Source: Streptomyces avermitilis MA-4680 = NBRC 14893 (GTDB lineage: Bacteria > Actinomycetota > Actinomycetes > Streptomycetales > Streptomycetaceae). Taken from it: a stretch of DNA of 64,000 nt. The stretch is from positions 4,588,001 through 4,652,000 of the forward strand of contig NC_003155.5 in NCBI RefSeq assembly GCF_000009765.2. The letters run 5' to 3'. Made by a program: the position numbers and the translations under genes. This document shows, piece by piece, positions 40,764-49,050 of the stretch. The stretch's first letter is position 1, and each line of letters begins with the position of its first letter. A model generated the notes under the pieces. That model did no database searches. It was given only the letters and a program-made list of their open reading frames with translations, and was not told the origin of the DNA.

Positions 40764-41516
40764 TCATAACTCGGTTACGCCATCGCGTATGCGTCGAGGA
40801 AGCCCCTTCCAGTCCTCCATCGCGCCCTGTATCAGTCGCTGTAGACGTTCCTTGCCTTCGACCTTGAGCACGTCTCGCAGGCAGGCGCAGTCGGCTAGGT
40901 CTCTGTTGCCAACGATGCAGATGTAGATACCCGCGATCTGCAAGCCCCGCGCAGCTGCCGAGAGTTTCGCATCAACCGGCAGTGGGATCCTCCGGGCCAG
41001 CTCTTGCGCAAAGACCCGCTCGATCCTGGGGCGACCCAGCAAGCCGAAGAGGCCGCCTGCTGCGCGGCCAACGGCCTCATGCAACCGATCCTTGCCTTTG
41101 AGGATGCTGCGCGCCAACTGGGCGAGGTCATCACAGCCTCTCCGGCGATGGCGCTTCACGAGCGTTTTCCACGTCTCGTCCGAGACGTAGGCAGACGCGC
41201 GCTCAGCGATGACCGCGGTGCCACCGTGTTCGACGACGTCCAGGCATAGTCGCGCGGCCTCCTCCGCTCTCTGACGCTCTCGGGTGGCTTGTGTTGGAGG
41301 CTGGGGGCGTCGTTGGGGTCGAGTGGCGGCCCTGGGCGTGGCCGACTGCCGCGGTGCTCGAAGCGGGGGTTGGGCACGCTTCGCAGGTCGTTTACGGGGC
41401 GTGGGGACGCGTCCGGCCGGCCGACCGCGATGGTGGTGACATCGCACGTCTGGGCCGGTCACTCGGTTCTTGCATAATGTCCCGTCGTCGGTCTGCGCAC
41501 GGCACCGATACACCAT
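40764..41516 (-). CDS. Hypothetical protein with N-terminal Cys/His motif
   Basis: The predicted protein has 250 residues. The ATG of MVYRCRAQTDDGTLCKNRV is used. A possible zinc site is formed by CRAQTDDGTLC and RCHHHRG (about 5-33). A long basic, proline-rich linker and a helical C-terminal domain follow (LCLDVVEHGGTAVIAERASA, then ELARRIPLPVDAKLSAAARG). The family is not recognised. It lies between two att-like fossils, so it is probably cargo of a former element. Confidence 0.5.
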   Translation of the reverse strand: MVYRCRAQTDDGTLCKNRVTGPDVRCHHHRGRPAGRVPTPRKRPAKRAQPPLRAPRQSATPRAATRPQRRPQPPTQATRERQRAEEAARLCLDVVEHGGTAVIAERASAYVSDETWKTLVKRHRRRGCDDLAQLARSILKGKDRLHEAVGRAAGGLFGLLGRPRIERVFAQELARRIPLPVDAKLSAAARGLQIAGIYICIVGNRDLADCACLRDVLKVEGKERLQRLIQGAMEDWKGLPRRIRDGVTEL

Positions 41517-41634
41517 GCCGGAAGTGTGAGGACGCGCCAAGAAGCCGGACAAGTATGCCTATTTGGCCAGCAAGACCTCCGCGACCTCCTCTCGGGCCAA
41601 CCAAGGCAGCAAGAAGGACTGGAGAACGCACGGC

Positions 41635-41782
41635 CGTCTCATTTTCCGTCTCATTCAGCCCCGTTCACCGTCGTTCAGGCGAGATTCGGAGCCGTCCCCG
41701 CACCGGCGGCCAGCCGCCCATGAACCAAGGTGAACGCACCTGGACGCAGCCCCTCACCCCACCAACACAGTTGGAAAGCGTG
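41635..41782. repeat. 148-bp repeat, copy 1 (tRNA-Ser att arm and core)
   Basis: It aligns end to end with 46291-46438; the last 65 bp are identical. It starts with CGTCTCA twice at 12-bp period (arm-like) and ends with TTGGAAAGCGTG, the anticodon-loop region of tRNA-Ser(GGA). After this point copy 1 continues with unrelated sequence. It reads as a right arm plus core of a tRNA-Ser-specific element. The stretch 41517-41963 has no gene. Confidence 0.65.
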
Positions 41783-41963
41783 CGCTTGGTTGAAGGAGTA
41801 ACGCGTGGTCAGTACTGGCAGGTCATCCCCTGGCCATCGACAGAGCCCGAGCGTGGTCTGGATCCCAGAGGAGTCTCCGCACCGCTCCAGACAGGCCAGG
41901 GATGGACCTGCCAGTCGCGCCAAACCCGTGCCCCAGAGACACACATCGGAGGATTTCACGCTT

Positions 41964-42446
41964 TCACTGCAATCGAGATTCAACATGGGCGAGAGTGATG
42001 GAGAGCCAAGACGGGAATCGCCCCTCCTCCCAGGCATAAAAATGAACATCGTCCGACTTTGCTCGATTATGAATCTCGCAAAGCCAGAGACCATTCTCTA
42101 CGACGCTGCGCCCACCTAGGCTGTAGGGCCAAAAGTGATCAATCTGATGGCCTACGCGAACCTGTGGGCATTCATACCCCCATACGACGCGAGAAGCGCA
42201 ATGAGTGCTTCTTGGACGAACGATATTGAAGGAACGAGGTCCAACACACCTAGTCCAATCGTCTCGCGAGATAGGCGCAACAATCGGATTGATTAGAGCA
42301 AGAGCTTCCGGAAGGGATCGCAGAGCACGTGCATCCATGTGTCGAATTTTCCAAGTGTCGACGGAGATGCCCTCAAGCTCATTCACCAACTGGAGATAAC
42401 TGAAGGCGCCACTGAAGCGCTGGCGCATTACATCTACGTCAATCAC
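41964..42446 (-). CDS. HNH endonuclease, second gene of a DGQHR-HNH pair
   Basis: A 160-residue protein. The HNH core is VGHQIDHFWPYSLGGRSVVE, then NGLWLCEIHNRAKSD, with Asp103-His104, Asn118 and His126-Asn127 as the expected catalytic residues. Cys93 and Cys123 may help structure. Its start overlaps the DGQHR gene stop by 4 bp (ATGA). It probably cuts DNA under control of the DGQHR partner. Confidence 0.75.
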   Translation of the reverse strand: MIDVDVMRQRFSGAFSYLQLVNELEGISVDTWKIRHMDARALRSLPEALALINPIVAPISRDDWTRCVGPRSFNIVRPRSTHCASRVVWGYECPQVRVGHQIDHFWPYSLGGRSVVENGLWLCEIHNRAKSDDVHFYAWEEGRFPSWLSITLAHVESRLQ

Positions 42447-43972
42447 CAGTTGATCTGTAGCTCCGACTGGCTAGACAGATCGCCATAGTGCTTCATTACG
42501 ACCACGATTTCCAGGGGATTCGAATATTCTCCATTCAAGCACAAACCCCTCCCCTCAATTTCTTTGTACCGCAACGGGCGCCCCACCGTTTTCGCGTCCA
42601 GAATCTCAAAGTCGCCGACGTTGGATGTTTGCTCAGTTGCTTTTACGTGTGTCGTCGTTCCCGCATTATGGCTGCCAGTTGCGCCCCGCAACATCTTGTA
42701 CTGCTCTTTCCCTTGCTTAGCCGGGCGGCCGGCTGGCGTTAGTCGGCTAAACGTAAGAACGACCGCGGCCCCGTTTCCTTTAAGATGATCGGCCAGGTTT
42801 CCGCTAGCCTCGGGGAGCGCACCCCTAACCAGTGCATCTTCGAGAACATTCCGAGCGATTCTTTTGCTGACCGTGTTAGCCGGTCCGCTAAGGGCGCGAA
42901 CCCACGAAAAGTCCCAGTTAGTATTTTGGAACTTAAGTTCTTGCAGTAGAGATCTGTAATCCGCCGTCGACCCATAGGTCAAAGCTCGTGCAAGAACACC
43001 AACAAGAAAGGCCTCCTGCATGATGGTCTGCTGACTTTGGGCTTTCCCAAAGAAGACCGACGAGGCATGGTTCCCGACCGTTTGATGAAGCGCAATGTAG
43101 GCGTGGCTCAACTCGGCCGCCAGCTCCGACGGGTTCAGATGAACCCGATGCTGAACGGGCAGATTATAGTAGTGACGACTTACGAGGTCGCCGAGCGCAT
43201 TACACTTAAAGGAAAACCCACCGAAAGTCGGACTAGCTGGCCGGTGCTCATTGAACTGCACGTTATTAAAGAATGGGTTCGCCTCACCGCGGAATGCAGG
43301 TGTACGACACAGCTCTACGACAGTTTCGAAGGCCCGCTTCGCGGCATCGCTAGCATTTCTGCTCGTCGCATACTTTCCCAGGTTAAAGGCGTATGTGAGC
43401 CATTCATTATGTAGCTCGTCCAGCTTGGTAGCCGCCGTTGTCACTTGGGCGAATAGGTTGGCCAGCAGCGGGCTGCTATAAGCATTGCTGCCATCGTCGA
43501 GTAGCAGTACAACGGGAACAGGGTCCCCGGATTGCGCAGATCTACTCAGCCCAGTAATTCGGTGCTGACCGTCGAGAATCCAAAGTGGCTTCTGAGAAGG
43601 ATCTTTGACATCCTCCGGAACATCAACAATGAAAGTGCCTGTACTGTACGAAGTGGAGTCGATACGCTTGGGTCGGATGCTAATGCCCGACGTGAAGGCG
43701 TTCTTTGCAAGCAGCACCGGATTAGGCATTAGGGCGCCAGAGTTATTGAAAACCTCAGCGATCTGATCCACACGGTCATAGTTGATGGGCCGTTGCCAAT
43801 CCCGAACGGGCTGAGCAGTGATGTTTGCTGCAATCTGTTGATGGTCGGTCTGCCGAGTGAAGGCTGGAGCAATCGCGATGTTAGAGATGTCGGCAGCGGA
43901 AGCAAATCCTATGTAAATTGGGAAGACCTTACCCCCGCTGGAGATGCTCGAACGTAGACACTCAATTCGCAT
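42443..43972 (-). CDS. DGQHR-domain protein (DndB-like)
   Basis: A 509-residue protein. The hallmark DGQHR (134-138) lies in KPLWILDGQHRITGLSRS. Upstream are the FTRQTDHQQIAANITAQPV and DQIAEVFNNSGALMPNPVLL regions seen in DGQHR/DndB-type proteins, and downstream VPVVLLLDDGSN. DndB regulates phosphorothioate DNA modification; other DGQHR proteins belong to defence modification systems. No dnd cluster lies here. The overlapping HNH gene suggests a two-gene defence unit. Lower GC than the backbone. Confidence 0.75.
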   Translation of the reverse strand: MRIECLRSSISSGGKVFPIYIGFASAADISNIAIAPAFTRQTDHQQIAANITAQPVRDWQRPINYDRVDQIAEVFNNSGALMPNPVLLAKNAFTSGISIRPKRIDSTSYSTGTFIVDVPEDVKDPSQKPLWILDGQHRITGLSRSAQSGDPVPVVLLLDDGSNAYSSPLLANLFAQVTTAATKLDELHNEWLTYAFNLGKYATSRNASDAAKRAFETVVELCRTPAFRGEANPFFNNVQFNEHRPASPTFGGFSFKCNALGDLVSRHYYNLPVQHRVHLNPSELAAELSHAYIALHQTVGNHASSVFFGKAQSQQTIMQEAFLVGVLARALTYGSTADYRSLLQELKFQNTNWDFSWVRALSGPANTVSKRIARNVLEDALVRGALPEASGNLADHLKGNGAAVVLTFSRLTPAGRPAKQGKEQYKMLRGATGSHNAGTTTHVKATEQTSNVGDFEILDAKTVGRPLRYKEIEGRGLCLNGEYSNPLEIVVVMKHYGDLSSQSELQINW

Positions 43973-44394
43973 CCGCTACTCCCTGCCATTTTGTGGCTAC
44001 AATAAGCGATCATGCTAGCACTGGCCGATCTCTTGAGGTACTGGTTACCGCAGAGATCCCGGTGGTGCTGCGTCCACTGCCGACCAGGAGCCGGGCGCCC
44101 TGCCCTCCCGCCACGTCGGCAGCATGTGAGGCGGCTGCGGTTCATGGACGGACGTACGTGACTGCACGACGCGATGAGGCTTCCGATCGGCTGGTTAGCT
44201 GTGCGCCCCAGGGGCCTCCAGTTCCCTGGACTATTCGTGGACAGGCCATCTGCAACGGGCCTATGTCGGCGCGCTGGCCAGGAAGAACACCACAAGGCGG
44301 AACGGCCTCCGGAGCCGCGTGCGATCGAAGCCGCCCCATCGTGGCAGCCAGATCGGCATACTCGATGCCTGGACCGCGAGTGCAGGGGGTGGCG
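43973..44394. other. Intergenic stretch between divergent cargo genes
   Basis: About 420 bp between the DGQHR gene start and the next plus-strand gene. I see no convincing gene. It should contain promoters in both directions. Confidence 0.45.
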
Positions 44395-44796
44395 ATGTAC
44401 GGCCGAAGCGACGAGGCATGGGAGCAGTTGACCGATGCCGGATTGAAGTTCCTCGTTGAACGGGCACAGCTCCACAAGGTCACGACCTATACGGAGATGA
44501 ACTCTGTGCTGGCCCGGCGGACAGGGCTTCCCGGCTTCGACTTCGAGCAGGCGGACGAACGTGCCGCCATGGGCTACCTGCTTGGCCTGATAGTGGAACA
44601 GGACTACCCAAAGAGCGGGCTCATGATCTCTGCACTGGTTCACTACCTCGGTGCGAACGACGCCGGGCCGGGGTTCTACACGCTCGCGCAGCGGCTCGAC
44701 CTGCTCCCCAAGGACTCCTCCGCAACGGCGAGACTCGAGTTCTGGATTGGGCAGGTCAACTCGCTCCACCAACTTCACTCGGCCCCTGGCCGATAA
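44395..44796 (+). CDS. Hypothetical 133-residue protein
   Basis: ATG at 44395 (MYGRSDEAWEQLTDAG) follows an AGGGGG site; the longer reading upstream has poor codon use. The protein contains GLKFLVERAQLHKVTTYTEM, then RTGLPGFDFEQADERAAMGY and PKSGLMISALVHYLGAN. These look like a compact helical domain with a winged-helix flavour. I do not recognise a family. It stands alone in cargo between att fossils. The gap 44797-45047 has no gene. Confidence 0.5.
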   Translation: MYGRSDEAWEQLTDAGLKFLVERAQLHKVTTYTEMNSVLARRTGLPGFDFEQADERAAMGYLLGLIVEQDYPKSGLMISALVHYLGANDAGPGFYTLAQRLDLLPKDSSATARLEFWIGQVNSLHQLHSAPGR

Positions 44797-45047
44797 ACGT
44801 TCGGAACCCCTCCTGCCGAATACGTGTCGAGGACGCCGAACTCTTGCGCTCAGTCACCCGGAAACGCCAGGTCAGGAGTTATGCGGCAGCGATTGCCCCC
44901 AGCGCCTTCTTAGCCCCTGGCTGCTCGCTGCTCAGGCCGCCCTCACTGTCCTCGGCATCACGCCCCTACAGGAGCGGCCGAGCCTGCACCTGTGTTGTTA
45001 CCTCGGCTGACCCCGTCCCACCCTCGTAGCACCACCGAAGGAGCACG

Positions 45048-45491
45048 ATGGCTGACACAGGCATTGACGACCTGTCCAAGTACGAGTCCGGGACCGACCC
45101 GTTCACCGCGTCCGAGCTGGAGGCGATTGCCCGCTTCCGCGAAAACCTGTCCGGCATCCCCGACATTGCCTTCAAGGGCTTCGACGCCGACGAGATCCGC
45201 CACCTCGCGTCCGAACACGGCATGGGCGAAGCCCGCAAGATGCTGCACTCATTCGCTACCGACCTCCTCAACGGCCGGTGGCTGGCGATCCTCTCGTTGA
45301 AGAACGACCTGCCGACCGGCACCGACGAGCCTCCCCGGTACAGCACGCCCGCCGCCCGGTACGTCGCCCACCTCACCGCCCAGCACCTCAACGCCTGCGC
45401 GAAGTTCGAACACGCCGTCACCATGTGGTTCCTGGACCTGGACACGCACCTCTCCTCCCCGCTGTACCTGAACAGGGATGGGGAGGAGTGA
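45048..45491 (+). CDS. Hypothetical 147-residue protein
   Basis: ATG at 45048 follows GGAGCACG. The sequence is helical: FTASELEAIARFRENLSGIP, IRHLASEHGMGEARKMLHSF and a C-terminal KFEHAVTMWFLDLDTHLSSP. No membrane span or catalytic motif. Family not recognised. It ends just before a CGTGCCA-type att fossil. Confidence 0.55.
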   Translation: MADTGIDDLSKYESGTDPFTASELEAIARFRENLSGIPDIAFKGFDADEIRHLASEHGMGEARKMLHSFATDLLNGRWLAILSLKNDLPTGTDEPPRYSTPAARYVAHLTAQHLNACAKFEHAVTMWFLDLDTHLSSPLYLNRDGEE

Positions 45492-45558
45492 GCCACACGG
45501 AGGGGGCGACGAGGAAGTCATCGACTGACCGGTATAGAGCTACGGATCAGATGTTCCC

Positions 45559-45700
45559 CGTGCCACAGCCGTGCCAGAACGAGCGGGGAGCCACGGGGAA
45601 CAGCAGCTACGAAGTCGGACGCGCCGGAGGGGCGTCAGGGCGCTCCCTCGCAGGTGAGGCGTCCAGCGTCCCCTGGATCACCCGAGCTTCCCAAGCTGAG
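45559..45700. repeat. Right-end att fossil B (CGTGCCA arms, tRNA-Gly-like core)
   Basis: CGTGCCA at 45559 and 45570 (11-bp period) is followed by GCGGGGAGCCACGGGGAACA. CCGAGCTTCCCAAGCTGAG at 45682-45700 resembles a tRNA-Gly(CCC) anticodon arm. The spacing of about 123 bp equals that between arm and tRNA-Arg core at the true right end (48373 to 48494). Confidence 0.6.
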
Positions 45701-45704
45701 GTCG

Positions 45705-46208
45705 CTACCTGGCAACAGATCGTTGCACAAGCCGAGTCCGGAGGTGGCGGCTCAGCCAGACATACGCAGCCATGGCCAACGAGCCGCGCGCCATGAAGTC
45801 GGCCCACAAAGGAAGGATTTGGGCGGCGCTGCCAGCCCCCAGGGCTCCCCACAGAAGAACGGTCGTGAGCACACTCGCCACCACCAGGACGAGCACGTAA
45901 CTGACGCTGGCCGTACGGTTCCGACCAAGCCAAGTACCCAGCAGTCCCGAGGGGATCTGCACCACCATGTGGAAGCTCACGCAGCCGAACACGACAGCCA
46001 GGAAGATCATGAAAGGCGGCACGTCCGCCGAAGGATCATTGGCCGGGGCTGCCCCGTAGGCGTCCAGAACCCAGACCGGTGGCACAAGGAAGGTGAGCAG
46101 CAGCAGCGCTCCGCTCAGATGCATAGCGGCGAGGTGTACTGCCGCTCGGCGGAGCACCGTCTTCGTACGCCTCGTTGTAGACGTTGACTCGCGATCTCCT
46201 GCCCTCAC
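45705..46208 (-). CDS. Four-span membrane protein
   Basis: The predicted protein has 167 residues. The GTG at 46208 follows a GAGGGGGG site. Four hydrophobic segments are visible: AAVHLAAMHLSGALLLLTFL, FMIFLAVVFGCVSFHMVVQI, VSYVLVLVVASVLTTVLLWG and FMARGSLAMAAYVWLS. No family recognised. It lies between two att fossils. Confidence 0.55.
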   Translation of the reverse strand: MRAGDRESTSTTRRTKTVLRRAAVHLAAMHLSGALLLLTFLVPPVWVLDAYGAAPANDPSADVPPFMIFLAVVFGCVSFHMVVQIPSGLLGTWLGRNRTASVSYVLVLVVASVLTTVLLWGALGAGSAAQILPLWADFMARGSLAMAAYVWLSRHLRTRLVQRSVAR

Positions 46209-46290
46209 GATCCCCCCTCGACATCTCGTGCACTCTGCCTTACCACGACACCGCGACACAGTACGTCGTACCACTCCTGCCACACCCACC

Positions 46291-46438
46291 CGTCTCACTT
46301 TCCGTCTCATTCAGCGCCGTGCAAGGCCGTTCAGACGGGACCGAAGCCGGTAGCCACTCCCACGACCGACCGCCCATGAACCAAGGTGAACGCACCTGGA
46401 CGCAGCCCCTCACCCCACCAACACAGTTGGAAAGCGTG
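46291..46438. repeat. 148-bp repeat, copy 2 (tRNA-Ser att arm and core)
   Basis: Second copy of the repeat at 41635-41782. It begins CGTCTCACTTTCCGTCTCAT and ends in the anticodon loop of tRNA-Ser(GGA), and here the tRNA 3' half continues (46427-46480). The region between the two copies (about 4.6 kb) has no integrase. Confidence 0.65.
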
Positions 46439-46480
46439 TTGGTGGCAACCCCTCACGAGTTCGAATTTCGTATCCTCCGC
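46427..46480 (+). pseudogene. 3' half of tRNA-Ser (GGA), att remnant
   Basis: TTGGAAAGCGTG (anticodon GGA at 46429-46431), a variable arm, CGAGTTCGAATTTCG (T arm) and TATCCTCCG (acceptor 3' strand) match the 3' part of a Streptomyces tRNA-Ser(GGA). The 5' half is absent, so it is an attachment-site remnant, not a tRNA gene. A hairpin and direct repeats follow, as at the other att ends. Confidence 0.8.
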
Positions 46481-46500
46481 AGCCGCCCACCTGGGCAAAC

Positions 46501-46533
46501 GAAGGCTCCGACCGGATCACAGTCGGAGCCTTC
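46501..46533 (+). terminator. Hairpin after the tRNA-Ser remnant
   Basis: GAAGGCTCCGAC / GTCGGAGCCTTC with a 9-nt loop, the expected tRNA terminator. Confidence 0.7.
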
Positions 46534-46543
46534 GTCGTTCCGT

Positions 46544-46565
46544 GGTTGCAGTTTTGGTTGCAGTT
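46544..46565. repeat. Arm-type direct repeat GGTTGCAGTT x2
   Basis: Two exact copies with a 12-bp period (46544 and 46556), 64 bp from the tRNA-Ser core. Layout and spacing resemble the integrase arm repeats of the other ends. Confidence 0.55.
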
Positions 46566-46653
46566 CCCATGATCGGCGCACCATCCGCACGAGATCATGT
46601 TGCGGAGCCGGCCGCCTGCGAGGCCGCGCCGCCCCATGGACAGAGGAGAAACG

Positions 46654-48144
46654 GTGCCCAGTGACGGAGTCATCCTGCACGGCCCCATCGGGGACTTCGC
46701 GCGTCAGCTGAGCCCATCAGACGACCTGCAGGCCGAAGAGATGTATGCGGCAGCCATCTCAGTGTGGTCGACCGCGATCGCGCCCACCGTGAAGGTTCGC
46801 TCGTACCTGCCGGGAGTGCGTCCGACGCTAGTGTGGACTGCGTTTGTCGGAGACAGCTCGAATCCGTCCGATGGGCTGGCACAGAGCGTGGTACGTGCAC
46901 TGCGCGTGCGGGACTACTTCACATCGCTGGCGGGGCGCCACCCAGTCACCAGCGAGGCCCACCTCCTCAGCGCAGTGGAATCAGCCCGCCGCTACCCCTC
47001 CCTGCACACTCCCGCACCGCGGAGCACGTTGCTTGAAAGTTCTCCGTTTCAACGGACCCCGGCCGGTAGGCAGCGACTCCAGGGGGAGCTCAACTACGCG
47101 TTGCGTCAGGCGTGGGATGGAAGCAACTTTTTGTGGATCGGCGCAAAGAAGCGGACCCCTGCCCAGCAGGAGCTGGACCGTATACCGCCCACGGTGGGAG
47201 TCCTCTGGGGACTCTCGGATATGAGCTGGGAGCAGCGCCCGTACGGGCCTGGCGATGACGCCTTCTACTCCCGCTTCCTGCCGTTCAAGCTCCGCGGTCA
47301 GCCCAGCCACGGCCGCACTGTGCAGACCGGGCCCTCTCCCGAGCTGGTCGCCGCGTATGAATGGGCGATCGGAAGTCAGCGGGAAGTGAAGCTGAGTCGA
47401 GCCGCAGCAGAGATGTGGGGCGAGATCAGAAGTCTGGAAGACTCGACACTGCTGAACAGCCCGGCCCCAAGGGATGCCGCCTTCACGATCAGGGTGGGGG
47501 AGCACACCCTTCGGGTGGCAGCGGCACTCGCCGCCGCAGAGATGTCACCAGCCATCGAGCCGAACGTGATCGAGGCAGCTTGGTCCCTGGTGTGGCGCTC
47601 CATTCGCGATGTCGCTGACCTGGCTAATGGGGCTAGCGTCCTGCTCGAGAACCCCCTCGCCAAGACCAGCTCGGCCGTGCCCACCGAAGCAGATCCGGCC
47701 GGCATTTGCGTGGAACCTTCGTGGCCCGCAGAGAGCGCCACCCTGGACTTCCCCGATACACCCGTCCGGCGCAGAGCTGCAATAGTGCAGGCCCAGGACC
47801 GGGATTCCCAGGTCAGACGCCAGGTCAAGGTGTGGTACGACAACACCTGCCAGTTCTGCAGGACCAAGATCGAATTTCCGGCACAGCCCTTCTCATACAG
47901 CGAAGGTGCGCACATACAAGCGCTCGGAGCGCCCCATAACGGTCCCGACCGAGTTGAAAACATGCTCTGTCTCTGCCCGAATTGTCACATCCGCTTTGAC
48001 ATGGGTGGCCGATTCCTCACGGACGAACTGCGCATCATTGACTCGGCCACAGGCGAAGATCTCGGACCTCTGAAGGTTCATGCGCAGCACCGGATCCGCC
48101 TTGCGTACGTCCGACAGCACCGCTCCCGCTGGGCTAATACGTAG
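46654..48144 (+). CDS. DUF3987-like protein fused to an HNH nuclease
   Basis: The predicted protein has 496 residues. The GTG at 46654 follows AGAGGAGA. The N-terminal part (LHGPIGDFARQLSPSDDLQA, APTVKVRSYLPGVRPTLVW) aligns by eye with DUF3987 helicase-like proteins of AICEs, but the P-loop position reads GDSSNPSD, so ATP binding is probably lost. The C-terminal HNH (VKVWYDNTCQFCRTKIEFPA, then GAHIQALGAPHNGPDRVENM and LCPNCHIRFD) has CxxC pairs for zinc. A nuclease using a worn replication-protein domain is inferred. Confidence 0.65.
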   Translation: MPSDGVILHGPIGDFARQLSPSDDLQAEEMYAAAISVWSTAIAPTVKVRSYLPGVRPTLVWTAFVGDSSNPSDGLAQSVVRALRVRDYFTSLAGRHPVTSEAHLLSAVESARRYPSLHTPAPRSTLLESSPFQRTPAGRQRLQGELNYALRQAWDGSNFLWIGAKKRTPAQQELDRIPPTVGVLWGLSDMSWEQRPYGPGDDAFYSRFLPFKLRGQPSHGRTVQTGPSPELVAAYEWAIGSQREVKLSRAAAEMWGEIRSLEDSTLLNSPAPRDAAFTIRVGEHTLRVAAALAAAEMSPAIEPNVIEAAWSLVWRSIRDVADLANGASVLLENPLAKTSSAVPTEADPAGICVEPSWPAESATLDFPDTPVRRRAAIVQAQDRDSQVRRQVKVWYDNTCQFCRTKIEFPAQPFSYSEGAHIQALGAPHNGPDRVENMLCLCPNCHIRFDMGGRFLTDELRIIDSATGEDLGPLKVHAQHRIRLAYVRQHRSRWANT

Positions 48145-48372
48145 CGCTCATGGCGCACCGAGCTATACCGCTCAGGCAAAGACGCAACTTCTGCCGACTG
48201 CGCTTCCCAAGCTGAGGGCCCGGTCGTTGTCACGGGCCGGCCGTAGCCGCTTGCTCTGGTCGACGACAAACCCCGATAGCGTGGCTGAGGCCGGTTGAGG
48301 TGCAGCGAGGCATACGCGTGCGTGATCGGTCGACGCACCCGCCGTCGTGGCTGACTGTCGTCGGCTGAGGTT

Positions 48373-48391
48373 CGTGCCACAACCGTGCCAG
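48373..48391. repeat. Arm-type integrase sites, right end of element 2
   Basis: CGTGCCAC at 48373 and CGTGCCAG at 48384 (11-bp period), 121 bp before the att core. The same octamer pair lies at the left end (26135, 26146). The stretch 48145-48493 holds no gene. Confidence 0.65.
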
Positions 48392-48493
48392 ATCCAGGGG
48401 TCACCCAGGGTCAACGGCGGTGGCGTGCGGTCGAGTTGTCAGCCACCGCATCAGGTATCGAAGCCGCAGGTCAGTAGCCGGACACCCCACCCT

Positions 48494-48538
48494 CTCTCCT
48501 AAAGCGGGTGTCGCAGGTTCGAATCCTGCCGGGGGCAC
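48494..48538. repeat. attR of element 2
   Basis: 45-bp exact repeat of the tRNA-Arg 3' half, with the 5' half of the tRNA missing. It is followed by the same hairpin as the intact tRNA. It marks the right boundary of the second element. Confidence 0.92.
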
Positions 48539-48544
48539 AAGGGC

Positions 48545-48578
48545 AAAGGCCCCGGACCGATCACGGTCCGGGGCCTTT
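48545..48578 (+). terminator. Copy of the tRNA-Arg terminator after attR
   Basis: AAAGGCCCCGGACC / GGTCCGGGGCCTTT, matching the hairpin at 1840-1873 with one loop change. It is probably the original chromosomal terminator or that of the preceding attP. Confidence 0.8.
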
Positions 48579-48639
48579 GACATCCACTTCAGATATCAAC
48601 GAGAGCGGTCACTCACCACCGGCCGCCTCTTGAGCAGCC

Positions 48640-49024
48640 GATACCTGTCGTGGTCCACGCCAGCCAGGGCGGGGCTACTGGTGCGAGTGCTGGAGACCTC
48701 GTCAAGAGGACTTGGCCGGCACTCCGGGCGTCCTTCGACGCGTATTCGGTACCGCAGGCCGACCGATGCGTTGCGGTCGCGCTCCGCACCATCTCTCCGG
48801 CACTCGATCCCGAGGAGGCATGGTCCTGGCTGTACGAAGGGCGCATCCTGACCCGCCGAGCCCTCTTACGCGCGGAGCCCTGCACGGTCTCCGTCACCCA
48901 CGCCAGCACTCGCATCACATGGACGATCCGACCAGTGCTGTTCTTGCCGCTCGCCTACCGCCAAGGCTTCGAACTCCCTGCCTGCGCATATGGCTTCAAG
49001 CCCCACGACAGCCATCCCCAGTAA
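48640..49024 (+). pseudogene. Frameshifted copy of the AICE protein at 35036
   Basis: Three frames must be joined. GYWCECWRPRQED lies in one frame near 48670-48710. FDAYSVPQADRCVAVALRTI and WLYEGRILTRRALLRAEPCT lie in another, down to PVLFLPLAYRQGFELPACAY. These match the intact gene (FWCECWTEDLTK, SFDAHSAGQADRWIAIALRT). At least one indel has broken it. It shows that a further pSAM2-like element once lay to the right of element 2. Confidence 0.75.
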
Positions 49025-49050
49025 CGGCAGGTCCTCACTAGGGTGCCCGT

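Noticed and set aside
43918..44394. N-terminal extension of the 44395 gene (292-codon reading)
   Set aside because: The first 159 codons are Arg/Pro-rich without domain pattern; a ribosome binding site lies before the internal ATG.
46427..46480. Functional tRNA-Ser gene
   Set aside because: Sequence before the anticodon loop is att-arm DNA, not a tRNA 5' half.
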